The translations under genes and the position numbers were made by a program. The notes under the pieces are model-generated. The model made no database searches and was not told where the DNA came from. It saw nothing but the letters and a program-made list of their open reading frames with translations. Positions 25,301 to 39,156 of a stretch of 64,000 nt of DNA are shown here, piece after piece (the stretch's first letter is position 1; the number at the start of each line of letters is the position of its first letter). This DNA comes from Onchocerca lupi (lineage: Eukaryota; Nematoda; Chromadorea; Rhabditida; Onchocercidae): assembly GCA_028564675.1 (NCBI GenBank), contig JAOVVO010000014.1, positions 1 to 64,000 on the forward strand. The letters run 5' to 3'.

Positions 25301-26572
25301 TCTTTCTAAATGCCATCAATGATTGATTAGAAGGGAAAGTTTAAACTTGGTGAGCTTAGATTTGATTGTTCAGCGAATCTACTGGATGCCATTAGTAATG
25401 CAGAGCTTCCCAAATGAGTTAGATTCAATTGTTTCTTTTTTCGTTTTTAAAACTTCTATCCAAACCCATCATTGTTTACATTAGCCTAGATAGTTTATCA
25501 CTTCTTCTATTACTATCATATGTTACGGCATATCGGTGAATGCAAAAAGATCGAAATTCGATCGAAATCGATCGATCGAAAGAAAATAAATATTTTGGTG
25601 GACTGTATATCCCATTCTTCTTTCTGCTGCAACATTCCACTATTATTTTCTTTTCAGATAACCCATTCGTTATATGAAAGTTATATTTTCCTCTTCTGCG
25701 GAAAAATTAGTAGAAAATATCTTTTCATAAAAGATGCTGTTTGAAGACTAGATTGACCTTTCGATTCCCAGGTTAACACGATGACCTGTGGTTCAGTGAA
25801 TTATGATTAATGGTGATATCATTGAGTTTCAGCAGATATGCACTTAAATTTCCTAAAAAACCTACAACGTATGATCCACGCAATCACGTGAAAAAGATGT
25901 CCCAAGCAGTCCCGTGAACCCTCGCTGTGAAAGTATCAAAACTGTTTCGCTTAAAAGCGAACAAAGACAACAGACAGATATATCGAGCGGAAAGCAGCAT
26001 TATAATCAGAGAGGTGACAGAGATAAAGGAAATGAAATATCAGTGAAACTTGACGAGATCTCGGGAAAATAACCGCATATTGTAATTTAACAGTACAGAG
26101 AATCAAAATATTATTAGGAAAAAAGAGGCGACAGAGATTGATGAGATTTGCAGTATATATTGCAGCAAGAAATTGTGGAATTCTGTAAAAATCTATAGTT
26201 TGCTTCGATACAAAGATTGAGATGGTAAGGAGCGGATTAGATTACGATTTAGTTTTTCGAGATTGGTTAGGATGTTAATTAATAGATTGGAGAAGTGGCA
26301 AAGTATTAAAAGTTCTCGACAATTCCTGATTAGTTCCTGGACCAGTCCAGCATTAAGTCTTCTTCATTAATTCCAAATTTTCAAGGTGTAAGGAAAAGTC
26401 CAAAGTATAGTTTCTGTCGATGAACGGATAGTTACTTTATAGGAAAATGAAAGAAAGAAATCTAAAACACCTAAGTTCAGGTTGATATCACTCATACACA
26501 TACATCACACTATCCAGCATCATTTCTTCAATCAAATCCCTCCATTTAATTCTTTTTTTTTTTTTTTTTCAG
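22354..26572. other. 4.2 kb without a recognised gene; probable 5' region of rgl-1
   Basis: The first recognised rgl-1 exon (26573) starts in the middle of a codon, so at least one upstream exon should exist and may lie here. I could not identify it. Open frames at 22919-23152, 23312-23494, 24624-24833 and 25520-25744 have no recognisable content. A short palindromic cluster (GATCGAAATCGATCGATCG) lies near 25560. A poly-T tract at 26552-26569 belongs to the acceptor of the first recognised rgl-1 exon. Confidence 0.5.
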
Positions 26573-29361
26573 ATGGCTATTCTTTGCATCAGTGGATCAT
26601 AAATAGAAGCATCGGCCAAGGTATAAAGTATACTTCCAGAATCTCTTTGTTTCTCTTTTAATGCTTTGCAAGAATATGTTATTAATGATTGACTTATAAC
26701 AGTTTAGCTTAGGATTTTTCCATCGATTATCATTTTGATTGATGCATGAACAAATGAAATGACAGCTGCGAAATATTTTGGTGAGGAGAAACTGGAGGAT
26801 GCAATTTATGCGATATACTTACGGAAAGTACGCTACGTATCACCATCGAACATAGAACCTTCGGTATTTTTTTTATTTTTTGGTGCATATTCAAGATTCT
26901 AAGTGAAGGGTGGAGAAAGAACGAAATTCCCATTCTAAAATTCAGATTAAAAGTTGCTGCAAAAAAATGTTCATATCTCATTATGTTTGTTTGTTTTAAT
27001 TATATAGGCATTTTCAGGATGATCGAGCACTGGATATAAAGAAGCATGGCATTTCTGTGGATAACACGGATCATTTGCAATGGGAAACCATTCGGGAACG
27101 AATCATACGTGCTGGAACATTACAAAAATTAGTTGTAAATTTTCGCATTATTATTACATTGAAATAAAGAGGAGGAAGGTAATTTTTGAAACCAAATGTT
27201 CTTCAGCGATGGGATTGACATTGTCTTAGTTTTTGTATTCGTATTTGAATTATTGTGTTTCAATCACTAGCTTGTAAGTTATTGTCACTCAGAATTCAAA
27301 TATATTGAGAAGTTATTTTGGTGGATTGATTTCCTTTCGTAAATATAAGCTTGGAAAAAAAAAATCTCATTCGTAATAATTTGGAGGCTAGGAGGTGAAG
27401 GAAACAAATTAACTCTATAGTTTTTATTAAATATCCTTGAAAAGAAGGCCGAGACATCAAAAAGTCGTTGCTCGTGCTGGTGGTTTTGTATGTTCTTTTT
27501 ACCTGCTCAATATTTGTGATTTCCAGGAGTGCCTTATTAGCGATGATATGTTGATGGATTCGAGACATTTTAATGTTTTTTTCGCCACTTATCGTTCTTT
27601 CGCAACATGTTCAAATGTACTCGAACTTTTGCTTCAACGTTATATATCACTTGAGATGAATTCACTGGTAATTGGCAAAGCGAAAGCTGCTACTTTGCAA
27701 TGGTCTTTTTTTTTTTTTTTTTAAAAAAAAATTTCGACCTGCGAAATTTATAAATTGAATGTATGCTGATGCTTGAAGATACTTTGCTAAGCATATTTTT
27801 CTCTCTCTAAACAATTAGAAATAGGAATTACTTCCACTGAATTTATTATTATTACTGGTCTTTTTTTAATTCTACAACCATCAGAAATATCTACAGATTG
27901 TCAATTATAATTTGGTAAAAAATAATTGATTATCAGATTGCAAAATATGGAATTTGGAAATGATTGGAATGTGATAGCTTCAATTCTTAAAATATATTTG
28001 GTGATAAGAGAGAATTTTAGCTCTTTACGTTCTGTAATAATGTGTTGGTTGGAAATGTATCCTGAAGATTTCAATGAACCAAGTGCCGATTTTTCCACTT
28101 TGATGCGACTAATCGAGTTTGGTAGAATTCATAAAATCAGCGATATGAGGACGAAAGCTCGGCAGTTGCGAGAAACTTATAAACGTCAAGTTATGGATGG
28201 ACGTTATTTAGGTACGAATATGTAATTAGTTAGAATTCACGAATGTGAAGTTTATTTTGTTTTTCTTTCTTGCATTTCATTTAACTCTTCCAGATGCATC
28301 GTTTCATGCAAAGCCTAATCTAGATATAAATTTTGAAAATACTTTTCTAGTATTAATTTTTTGATATTAAAAGTATATTACCGGAATTTTAGACTAAACT
28401 TTTGTTGCAGTTTTATTTGAGTTTTTGGTATTCTCATTTTATAGCTCAAATACCTTCAATGGAGCAATATGTCTTCAGTACAGGATATGATGCACCAGAT
28501 TTCGATACATGTGTACAAAGGGCTAATATGTTCGATATTGGAAAAGAGAATTGCGTACAGATTGCCGAACAACTCACATTTTGGGATGCTGTAAGACTTT
28601 TGTACTACTATCTGTCCAGAGGAGAAATGGTTTCATATCCTTTTCTTTTTTTTTTATTTAACCGTTCTAAAAAAGACTGGATCTGGAAGAACAAAATCCA
28701 TGATCTATATAGTGGCGTTTTTCGTTCAATCGTTATTTTTAGGAATTGTTCAAAGAATTATTACCACAACAGTGTCAAGGTTGCGTATGGAATAAAAGAA
28801 ATAAACTAGGACCAGAAACAGTATACACTGTGAGGGCAACAATTGATCAGGTTCCATTAATTTATGCAAAAAAAAAAAATATTACGCCTTGATTTTCAAT
28901 ATGCTTAAACATTAGACGAGTTGGTAAATGTTTTTTCTGATGTGAAGATTTTCAAAGTATTAAGCTGTTAGGAATTCTGAATATACCTTATGTAAAAGTT
29001 TTTTTCATCTACACTTAGTCGTTTGTTAGAGTATCCCACGAATGTCTTCATTTATCCAGAAGTAACATCACATAAATATCCGTCGATGCAATTTAATTTC
29101 TAATAATTCAACTTTTTTAGTAATATATTGTATGTCAAAAATAATTGGTTTCCAGTTCAATGCAGTTGTTCAAAAAGTGATGACAAGTATAGTTCTTCCG
29201 GATTGTCGGTCTGATTTTCGAGCAAAAATAATCGCAAAATGGATCGATGTCGCAAGGGTTTATTTGAACATTAATATTGGTTTGGTTCCTCAGTCACTGA
29301 ATATAAAATCGCTATTTCTGTACTTGAACAGTTGACTTGCAAGTTATTTTCTTATACAATG

Positions 29362-29393
<32 letters not shown>

Positions 29394-32300
29394 ACAGCGA
29401 AATTTCCTTTCAGGAACTGAGAGCTTTGAAAAATTTCTCGTCATTAAAAGCAGTCATATCAACACTTCAGTCCGAACCAGTTCATAGGCTGAAATCTACA
29501 TGGGCACAAGTTCCTAAGTAATAAACTTTTCTTGCTTGCCCCTCTATGCTAAAAAAAAAAAAAAAAAAATAAATAAATAAATAAAGCCATTGTTTTTTAG
29601 TGCATCATTAGCTCAGTTCCGCGAATTAGCATCAATATTTGATGCAGATGATGACGGTAAAGAACGTCGAGCTAGACAAATCCTTGAAGAAGTATGATTT
29701 ATGGAACTTTTTTTCCTCAAATTTGAACAGTCTTAAATTAATTATTAATTTATTATGGGTTTCAAAATTTTGCATATATTTCAATTATTTCATTTTCGGG
29801 AAGACACAGCAAAGATCATACATTTTAATTTTTATTTTTAGGAAGGTACGGCAAAGAAATCACCATTAAGGCGACCACAGCTTATTCAGAATTGTCGGAG
29901 AACAAAAAGTGATGTTAATTTAGCTGAATCTCAAGGAACAGTACCCTATTTGGGTACATTTCTCACTGATCTCTCTATGATTGATCAAGCTAATCCAGAT
30001 TTCACTGAGGGCAAGTTCATTTTTCAGATTCATGAACTATTTAATTAAATAATGAATCCCTATAGAATGACAATTTGTAATCTCATTTTTTATTTTTTTT
30101 TTTTTCTCAGAAGGCTTGATAAATTTTGAAAAACGACGGAAGGAATTCGAAATAATCGCCAAAATTCGCCTCTTCCAATCTGCAAGTCGTGCCTATAAAA
30201 TTCCTATGGATATGGCATTCTGCTCTTGGTTCTGCTTTCTTCCTGCACTGGATGAAAATCAGTGGTAATTTTTGTTTCAGTTATATCATTTCAAGTTTTA
30301 TATCTTTTAAGACCTTAGATTTATTTCATTCTCCATACTTCTTGATATATTCCCCCTGCTATCTCTTATGTTTAAAAATTAGTTTCTATTTTCTTTATTA
30401 TAAATTTTATTGGGAACATGATTATTGCAATTCATTTGCTCATCTTGCATTGTAAATAATTAAACGATTCTAATGATCATTAGAAATATCCAGGACTTAT
30501 TATTCAGCAGTAGTTATTCTTTTTTTGTTGAATACGTTTCGTATTCTTTCAGTTTAATTTTGATAACCCAAATTTAGATATTAGTCATGTTATATCATCA
30601 AAGTTTCAATTTTTTGACATCTTTTCTTGAACGACCCAAATTGAAATATGGAAAAAGCTAATTTTTGAGATATTTCTAGTTTACTGAGAATTAGTGTTAG
30701 GGAGTATTTCTGGGATAAAAAATTTTCAGTTTTGAATTCACAATATTTTTTATAATTTTTGATCCAGTTGTTATAATTATTCGAAAATCTCGTATATAGC
30801 AATTTTACATTAATTCTCAGTAAGCTGATAATACCTCGAAAATTAGCTTTTTTATATTTCATTTTAACCTTTTTTTTTTTTCCAAAAGGTTCAAATTTTG
30901 ATGATATAACGTAACTAATATTTAAATTTGAAATAACTACCAAAATTAAACTGAAAGAGTACGAAACATGTTCAACAAAAATAGGTTAACTATTGCTGAA
31001 TCAAGGAATCTTGATATTTTTTGAAAATGAAATCATCTGGTAATAGTTATTGCTGGCTGACAAATTTGTTCATGTTATGATATCCGTGATCGTTTTAACT
31101 CTTAAGCATTTAAAATAAATCTTTTCCAGTTTTGTAAGGTCATTAGAAGTGGAATTGCCGACTAATCAAGCGGATTCATCGAAGCTATTCCGAACATCAC
31201 AAATGTCAAAAATGTAAGACTTTCATTTAGTTCTTTAAATAATGATGGAGAGAAGTATACCATTCTGGTTCTCGTATTATCTTTCAGAAAACCTATTTAC
31301 CATCGCAAAATTTATTGATTGAAAGGCATTAATGATGATTTGATGATCCTAATCTTGCGAAGTTACGAATTATGAGATGAGATTTCCTGTTGTCTTTTTA
31401 TTTATCTAAAACATTACGGTGACATTAGTGATTTTGAATATTTAAACTTTAGAGTAATAAGCAGAACAAAAAATAGCTCTGTGTTACTTACTGAAATGAA
31501 TGATAAGAAAGTTTGCATGGAATATAAGATATGAATTCTAATGTGAAATGAATCCTCAGTAACGCTGAAATTTTTATGGATAAAATTAACTCAGTCCTTT
31601 TACTTATTCTTCTCATTTCTCCTCTTTTTTTGGTGTCTTCTCCATTTTATGTGGATCTCTCATCCGAAAATATGGACAGCTATTTGCTTTTTTTAATATT
31701 AAGTAAATCGTTTAATAAATTTATGCCAGTATAATTCAGAGAAAGTTATTTTTAAAAGATGACAGGAATCTTAGAAACTTGCGACATAAAAAGTACTCGA
31801 ATAACATTGGTTTTTTTTTTTTATCGGGAATAATTTTAGTGATCATTAGGATTTATTTGCTCTTTGTACAGTTCATTCCCATTTATCTAGTAGTGATATT
31901 AGATTATGTTATTATATAAACATATAATATGTAATTACTTCCTCTTCCTTATGTTTCATGGTTGAATTTCATTTTTATCATGTTAAAAAGTTTTATTGAG
32001 TTTAACTGCTATTTTTTTGTCTATAAATTTAAAATTGCTGCATAGGATTTCGTATAATTTCTTAGTTTTCTCCAATCTTTTTTGAGAATACAAAATGTGT
32101 TCATAGACTTAAATTATTTTTAATTCTGTATGTCTTAATTAGTGGTTCAGTATCTGGAGTTTTGCGAATAATGTAATTTTTGTAGTTTTTTACGTTGGAT
32201 TATTTACTTTATTCTGTATAGTGCTTATAATCTTATCAATGTCCGAAATATTCGTTCCGCCTATTTTCTTCATACATTAATTTTCATCGTTTTATATTGT

Positions 32301-34327
32301 TTTCTTCATTATTCTCGCTGATAATATGATGAGAAGCTATATAAGTTCTGTTTCAGAAATACATTATCGCGATTAATATCAACTATGAATGTAGACGAGA
32401 ATCCAAATGTCAGTGGACAAATATCTAATGATTCGGGTATTGTAACTGAAGATTTGTGGTGCGATGGTGCTACTAAACCATTTGCGGAGAAGACATTAAT
32501 AACTGCTTGCAGTCCATTTGGTATCGTTTCCTCACGATCATTTACTTCCCCTCTAACACCATCTAATACAGTTTTCTGGAAAGGTGGTTAGTTTTGTGTT
32601 TAGTTATTGCTAATATTCAGTTCTTCTTTGATAAAAATCCTGATTTTATTCTTGGTCTAATTTTAGCTAAATTATTAGGGAGAGAAAAGATTATTTTCTT
32701 ATTGCAGCTAGAAAAATTATGTTTACTCGAGATGAATTTTATTAGAAATAGAATTTTTATTCAAAATGAATTTTATCAGGAATAGAATTCATAGTTTTTA
32801 GGTAGTGAATTTAGTCCCAATACAGCTTTTTCAAATCGACGGTCTACTAGTGGTTGTTGGGAAAGGAAGCATCAACCAAATGATGTCTCTGTTGGTACTT
32901 CACTGAATTCTTACGGAAATATGGTGAGTTTCTATTAATTTAACTGACGATTATATCTGAATAGCATCAAAATTATCATATTGATATGTGACTCTAGTAA
33001 TTTAGAAGAACACATAGTAGAATTGTAAGGGAGGTAAAGCGTTTGATAGGAAATAGATATAAATTATTTTGTAGTATCATTTTATATCAGTTCCTGTGTT
33101 TGACTGATTTCAAAGAAATGCATTGCTGTAGAGCAAAACACCAGTTAATATTGATATGATACCTTGGTCAGAGACGCTCAAGCGGTTTTCTAAAGAAGTT
33201 AACTGGAATGAAAATGCATGAATTCCTAAAACACAATTATTTTTCTCTCATGTTTGCTGATTTAATATTATGAATTTTTATCTCTGCAGACACCGGAAAC
33301 GTCATCAGGTTCATGCATTTCGACCAATTCATTGCAACAGACAGTACCGTTCCATCTTGCTCGAATTGCTTTAGATGATTCAATGAAGAGTGATACAGGC
33401 ACTGCTAATTACAAATGTGTTAAGGTTTGGTTTAAGAAAATACTCAACTGTTTTGTAAGCAGTTGGAAACGGATGAATTATACATGTCAAATAGGTTCTA
33501 CAGAATTATTACAAATGTAATGATACAGAATTACTACAAATGTAATAATAATTTCATTTGAATTACATGAACTGCTATATAGTCTCAAGATAATATTTCA
33601 TAAATTACCATTCGTTTTTTTTTTTTTTTTTTTTTTCTGAAATCGAATTACAAAATCGTATTTTCAGATCGAAAATAGTGATAGAATGGCAGAATTAATT
33701 GAAAGAACTTTGGAAAAACATCTTATCTCTGGTGACCATTCAGAATATTGTCTTGTGCAACTTCTACCCGATGGATGTAAGTTTTAAGCAGATGAATTTT
33801 ATAGCTGTGGATAAATTTTTGAAAATTTGGCTTCTTCTAAATTTCTGTTGTCTAACTTTAGACCTTTTTTAAATTATCCAAGAACAAGGGAGGAAGAGAT
33901 CTATCGGAGTGAAAAGTTTTGCAATATGTTATTGATCTTTTACAAATGATCAGTTTGAGCCTTAATTGCAGAAAGATTTCCATATTACTTTTTCTGAGAA
34001 CTAACAATATACTTCCTTATTTATAACTTCTTTTTTTATTATTACAGTCTTTGAATTTCTTTTAACCAGATGTTGACTGAAGATTTTTAGCTTTTGGCAA
34101 GACCGAAATATGTTTTTTCTTATTTAGATGAATTTTGTTTGCCGGAAAAATGTAATCCATATTATGCTGTAGCACCAGATCCCACTTCTACAATGTTGAA
34201 TTTTGTGTTGCGACGAAAAAGCGATGCGGAACGAATGGCGATGTCAGGCAGTATTGCACCATCGGCTAAAAAATTGAATAAGATAAAAAGATGTAATTTA
34301 CTGCGATGGAGTAGCGGTTATTTATGA
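26573..34327 (+). CDS. rgl-1: Ral guanine nucleotide exchange factor, RalGDS/RGL family
   Basis: Eighteen exons keep frame: 26573-26620, 26766-26863, 27018-27134, 27527-27667, 28013-28211, 28445-28629, 28743-28850, 29156-29257, 29414-29517, 29601-29691, 29842-30010, 30111-30264, 31130-31213, 32357-32583, 32802-32923, 33290-33424, 33668-33776, 34128-34327. They encode about 796 residues. Order: GEEKLEDAIYAIYLRKV and AGTLQKLV (RasGEF N-terminal motif, to about residue 200); the CDC25/RasGEF domain with AEQLTFWDAVRL, ELFKELLPQQC, IDVARELRALKNFSSL, VPYLGTFLTDLSMID and LINFEKRRKEFEIIAKI; a Ser/Thr-rich linker; and a C-terminal Ras-association domain (LIERTLEKHL to NPYYAVAPD). The family catalyses GDP release from Ral GTPases downstream of Ras. 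Uncertain: more 5' exons are likely; ATG 26759 is an alternative start; the acceptor at 28013 is weak and was chosen because it keeps phase and family spacing. One intron has a GC donor (30011). Confidence 0.92.
29361..29389. repeat. (AT)n microsatellite in an rgl-1 intron
   Basis: Uninterrupted TA dinucleotide run just upstream of the acceptor at 29413. A poly-A/AAAT run at about 29551-29582 precedes the next exon. Confidence 0.9.
30481..31022. repeat. Long foldback (inverted-repeat) element in an rgl-1 intron, MITE-like
   Basis: The left arm (about 30481-30696) and the reverse complement of the right arm (about 30807-31022) align over some 216 bases, by eye roughly three-quarters identical with small indels. 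Matching blocks include GTTTCGTATTCTTTCAG against GTTTCGTACTCTTTCAG, TTATATCATCAAA in both, and TTACTGAGAATTAGTGT against TTACTGAGAATTAATGT. About 110 bp lie between the arms. There is no transposase, so it is probably a non-autonomous DNA transposon (MITE or foldback). It fills most of the 865-bp intron 30265-31129. The outer ends and any target-site duplication are unclear. The minus-strand open frame 30590-30943 is only a product of this structure. Confidence 0.8.
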
Positions 34328-36416
34328 ATTATAGGTTTTTTAATGCAAACATCTGTTCAATTACTTAAGAATATTGAATTATTGATAAGATATATTCTAC
34401 CGTCATCTTTATCTTTCTTGCTAAGGATGCCCTCTTGATATATTAAGCGGATTATGAGAGTTGAAGATAGGACAATTTTTTTTCTTTTTTTTTTTTCTCA
34501 ATATTATAGAATCTGAAGATGTGAAGTTTTGTACAGGTGGACATTTCTAATGAAATTATTATTTTTTTTTTTTTTTAAATAGAATGATAGTCAGTCGATT
34601 TAGCATAATACTCTTCGAACATATTTTTAATCACCAATATTGTTATTTTTGATTATCGTCTAACCACAAATTCATTGTAATTGGTATACATCGCTATAGA
34701 TTATAACTGAGAACAGCTAGAATTTGGTAAATAGTCAATAAAATAGAAGAAATTTTGGTGGTTTTGACATATTTCCAAGTCTTGCATATAATACTGTTGC
34801 ATGAAACACTTTTGTTAACTCTCTTTGTTTTTTGAAAAGTCCCGAAAGTATGTAATTTTATAGTTTTCGTTGCTTTTTAAAAATTTGGACTTAATCAAAC
34901 CTCTTTTATACCTGTAAACCAACTATTAATTCATTCTTTCTATTAATTGTGCCAATGTTAGCATGATAGAATACATTTGCATGAAAATATTATTGAAAAG
35001 TTACGGAGGTAAACAGAATATTTAGCAGACGAATCTTTAATATTATTTTAAAACGAATATATCTAAGGGAATATATTTTCCAGAAAAAAAAACTTTTTTT
35101 TTTTTTTTTTGAAAATTTTGTCATTGAGGAATAATTGATAAATGTAGTCAGTTAGTTAGCAGTATCAGTTCAAAAGTCATTATCTTAAAAAAATTTTTTT
35201 TTTTCAATGAAATGATGCATAATTCATTTATACGAATGAATTCGATTGCTAATTTTTGTACATTTATCGAAATTATTGTAAGAAACCAAAAGTTATCTTA
35301 TAGATCTTTCGGATTGTATTTATTTGCAGTTTTTTGGATTGTATTTATTCGAAAGAATCAAGTTTGAACTGGTGCTATACCTATACTTGTGAAATATTGT
35401 TAATGAAGTGTTAAGTCAGTACTGAATCAAATTAATAATCATATAAAGACTTTGTTTGCAATATTCTCTTTAAAATTTACTACATTTTGGTATAATTACT
35501 TCTGAAAGTTAATCAAATTATTTTATCTCTTATATATTTATTTTATATAATTTATTCACTTTTTCCTCAAATCTTTGAACTGATCGAAATATGAAGTTTT
35601 CAAGTTTCATAGATTTCGTTATCCATAAATATTATGCGATAAATGTCACTTTAAAATATATTCTGTACAAAATTTTACATATATTAAATATTATTCTTGG
35701 TGATAAGATAACCGATATCTGTAATAATGAGTTGATGACTGTTTAATTTGATGCTTTCGTTTGGAATTTTTCTCTAGTGCTATTTTTATATTATCTGCAA
35801 AATAACTGTTCATATTTCATTAATTTATAGGGATTTTCTTGATTATATTGAAATGAGAGAAATGAAAATTTCCCTGCGCTTAGCATCTTCAGATGTTTTA
35901 GCTTCACTTATTTCTTCAACCTTGCACATTTGCTTATATGAATAGTAAATATCTGTGCTCTAAGATTTTTTAAAAGTAAATCTCTTTGATTCTCTCACTG
36001 TTAATGCTCTAATTTTCCTTATCCCTGTTTAACGTTTTTGCGACAAAAATGACAGATATAAAAAAACAGCACTGATGTTTCGTCTTTTGATTTTCTCGTC
36101 CTGGTTTTTTAATCCCTCTCTGATAAATTTCTAGCAAATCTAGTTTCTCAATCTTTGTTGCAAGACATATTTTACTCTATTGACGAGATAGTGCATGCAA
36201 GTGGAGAAGTTATAAGTCCCTTTTCATGCTGTTTAAATCCTTAATAAAGAATTCATTTTTTTTTTTTTATAATTTCCTATTGATCTACGCTATTATTTTG
36301 TGCTTCATCAGTAATAATGTTGAAATATGAAAGCACACGTTCTCACTTTCAATATCATCTACAATTTGTTTATGATGGAATCAAAACGTCAAAAATTTAT
36401 ACAAAATAGGTTCCCT

Positions 36417-36484
36417 CTGGCACTTGATCTTTCTTTTCGCTTTATATTTATCAAAATAAAGCGAAAAGGAAAATCAAGTATCAG
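36417..36484. ncRNA. miRNA-precursor-like hairpin (candidate)
   Basis: The arms 36417-36444 and 36457-36484 are reverse complements over 28 positions with four mismatches, and the loop is 12 bases. The stem centre CTTTTCGCTTTA pairs with TAAAGCGAAAAG. Size (~68 nt) and shape fit an animal pre-miRNA. It could equally be a short transposon end pair. The sequence alone shows no expression evidence. Confidence 0.35.
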
Positions 36485-37239
36485 AAGAAATTAAAGTAGA
36501 GCGTCTTCTTTGTTTACAGAACTCATGTTTTCAGTGATTGATACTTCAAGTATTCCTTGTCGCTAAAATCTTTTATAATATCAGTACACTGTCGAGATTT
36601 GCAATCTTGGTCTGCTCATCCATGATCAAAATTTAAATAAAAATATATTGACAAAAAGGATCATATTCATTAGCTTTAAAAGTAAAGCATCAAAAGAAAT
36701 CCGCGGTTAACCATAACATAGTTGTTGCTAATGAAGGTAATGATTTCTAGAATTCCACCTGATACGATTATCCGTATGAAATTCTTATGATAATATTATA
36801 TGTTTAATATACTAATGATAGCAAGGCTTGATGGCACTCCATATTATTTTACTGCGATTTTCAATCCATATTTCTTTGGCTTATTTTTTGATATTTCATT
36901 TGTACTCCTGGAGATAAGATAAAACAAAAGTAATTTATGGTTAAATGCATTATGTAAGATAGTAAGTTTGATACGCATGGGCTTACAAGATTTATTTTCA
37001 TGATCATGTTCTTTCAGAGCATGGATATTAATTCGCTGTCTCAACCGGCCTTAAATAAACAGATACATAAAAAGTTCATAAAACTAATTTGGAAATTATT
37101 TTGTGCTGATATTACCCATACTTTCGCTTTGTTTGATGAGACATATTGATTTTTGGTTTTTAGATTTAAATTCTTAATAAATTATGGGACAAATCAAGCT
37201 CTATTTTGTCGATAGTAAAGAACAAATAGATAAACATTA

Positions 37240-37600
37240 ATTAGCAAATACTGAAGTTTCTTACCAGTTACCGCAACAATTTTTCTACAAATATTTCCAG
37301 AAGAGTTTTTCGGCAGTTCAGTTTTCTGCAGCAGTTCTACAACAATCCAAATCGATGCTTCAATAGCAACAATTCGACAATTCAGATCGACGCGAGCGAC
37401 AAAGAGAAGCATAATCCAGCGATCAGTTTATCTGGATATTCTTTGGTATTGTTGCTACCAACATTATTCCATCAATCGATAATCTGAAAAGGATTCATCT
37501 CTATCACAAAAGATTTTCCCAATATTTATTGCTGATCCTACTAAGTCACAATAGCAACAAGAAGCGATCTCCAATCTAACCAGTCCACAAATCAGGTCTT
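37240..37600 (+). repeat. Second copy of the 5.6 kb dispersed repeat
   Basis: Ordered similarity to 5590-5830: TTCTACAACAATC, then AATCCAGCGATCAGTTTATC, then GGATATTCTT and further weak matches. It is diverged, so an old interspersed element. No open frame of a mobile element is attached. Confidence 0.3.
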
Positions 37601-39156
37601 TTCCCTAACAAATTCTTATTACAATACAGATTTAACATCTTCCGATGGTTCGACGATCAATTTTGAAATATACGCGTTTGATCATAAGAAAAAAGCCAGT
37701 TGTCATATTCATCCAACAAAAGGATTCCATAGTAGATTTTTTCGGATTTTTTTCATCTTTGATTGTCAAAATATTGCGATCATTTACATGCATGAATGAA
37801 ATGCGCAAAACTACTTTAGTTATTCAATAAAGGAAGATTAGGGTTGCTCTACTATAATTTCTGTAATATATAAATCATACAGAAAAAAAGAATCTAAGGT
37901 TGCTAAATGCTTTTTTTTTCAGATGTTATAATATAATGGAATTAAGATCTAGTGGCAAATTGAGCACTTCTTCCTTTTCTTTGCGAGATAACGGAACGTA
38001 AACTCTCAAGTTTGATATGATAATATAACTGTAGAAGGAAATGTTTGAAAGAATTGTATGGTGTTTCTATCGTCTGCTTACGGAATCCAAAAGTCGTTCA
38101 ATTTAAAAATGCAGATTACAAGTTATTGAACTTTTGAACAATGCTGCAATCAGTTTAAAAAAGATGAGAATGTTTTTTAATATAACAATTTGCATTGATA
38201 GTGCGAGTAAGTAAAATATCACGACATATAAAAAATTTCTGAATTTCAGCAAATTCCACATTATTTAAAATTTTTTCGAAAAAGGCGGAGCATTGAAGAG
38301 AATACTACGATTCTGCTAAAGTTTTCGATGCGCTGTTTTGAAAATGCACTTTGTACATGATACATTAAATGATTACAAACGAAAAAAGCAAGCTGAGTTT
38401 TTTTTCAAAAATTAAAGCGAACTTGTCTTTTAAAGGATTATTTTTATTAATTCATTCTATCTGAATCCTCAAAGATTTCAAATGGACAGTTGCAAATTTA
38501 TGAAATTTTTCTGAAACTAATCACGGCTTAATAAAAATCAGGATAAAATGACATTCTGCGATTTTCGATTCATCTATTATGTGCATCAAGAATTGATAGG
38601 GGATAAGGATGTACCATAGTGATGAATGTGACAAATTTACAATACAACAACAGTATCAACTGAATATGGAAGAGTTTGAATTTTGTCGCTAAATATTATC
38701 TGAATTGACAAATACTTTCTAGTCAACATAGTATCAGTTCTTCATTCGTTATGGGTTTTCGTTATGTTATCACTCCTAGAAAGAAGGAAAGAAATGTATT
38801 CTTATTTCAATATAAATAAGTTTTTGTATATGATGAAGTCAATTTTGTTTCACTGTTTGAATTAGAAATTAAACAGAAAAGAGTAATATTCATTTACATT
38901 ACGCTCTGAAGTCTATTTCTTCTGAAATTTTTCATCTTAAATTTATGCTAGTTCAGTTTTTTTGGTGGTCTTTATTCAGTATCGATTTTTCGTTTTAATT
39001 TCCTTGACCAAACTAAATCTCTTTTTCGACATTGCTGTTAATCTGTTGCTCTTTGAGCAATTAAATTCATGTATCTTCTTATTGAAATCTTCAAAGATTT
39101 TTTTATTTCTCTGATATTAGTGCTTCAAATTTTTTATCAAGTCTTTTTTTATGTTT

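Noticed and set aside
26573..26601. ATG at 26573 as the rgl-1 start codon
   Set aside because: That frame stops after nine codons. The frame that continues into the RasGEF region begins with two bases of a split codon, so this is an internal exon.
30590..30943. 117-codon minus-strand open frame
   Set aside because: It lies wholly inside the foldback element and has low-complexity content with no domain.
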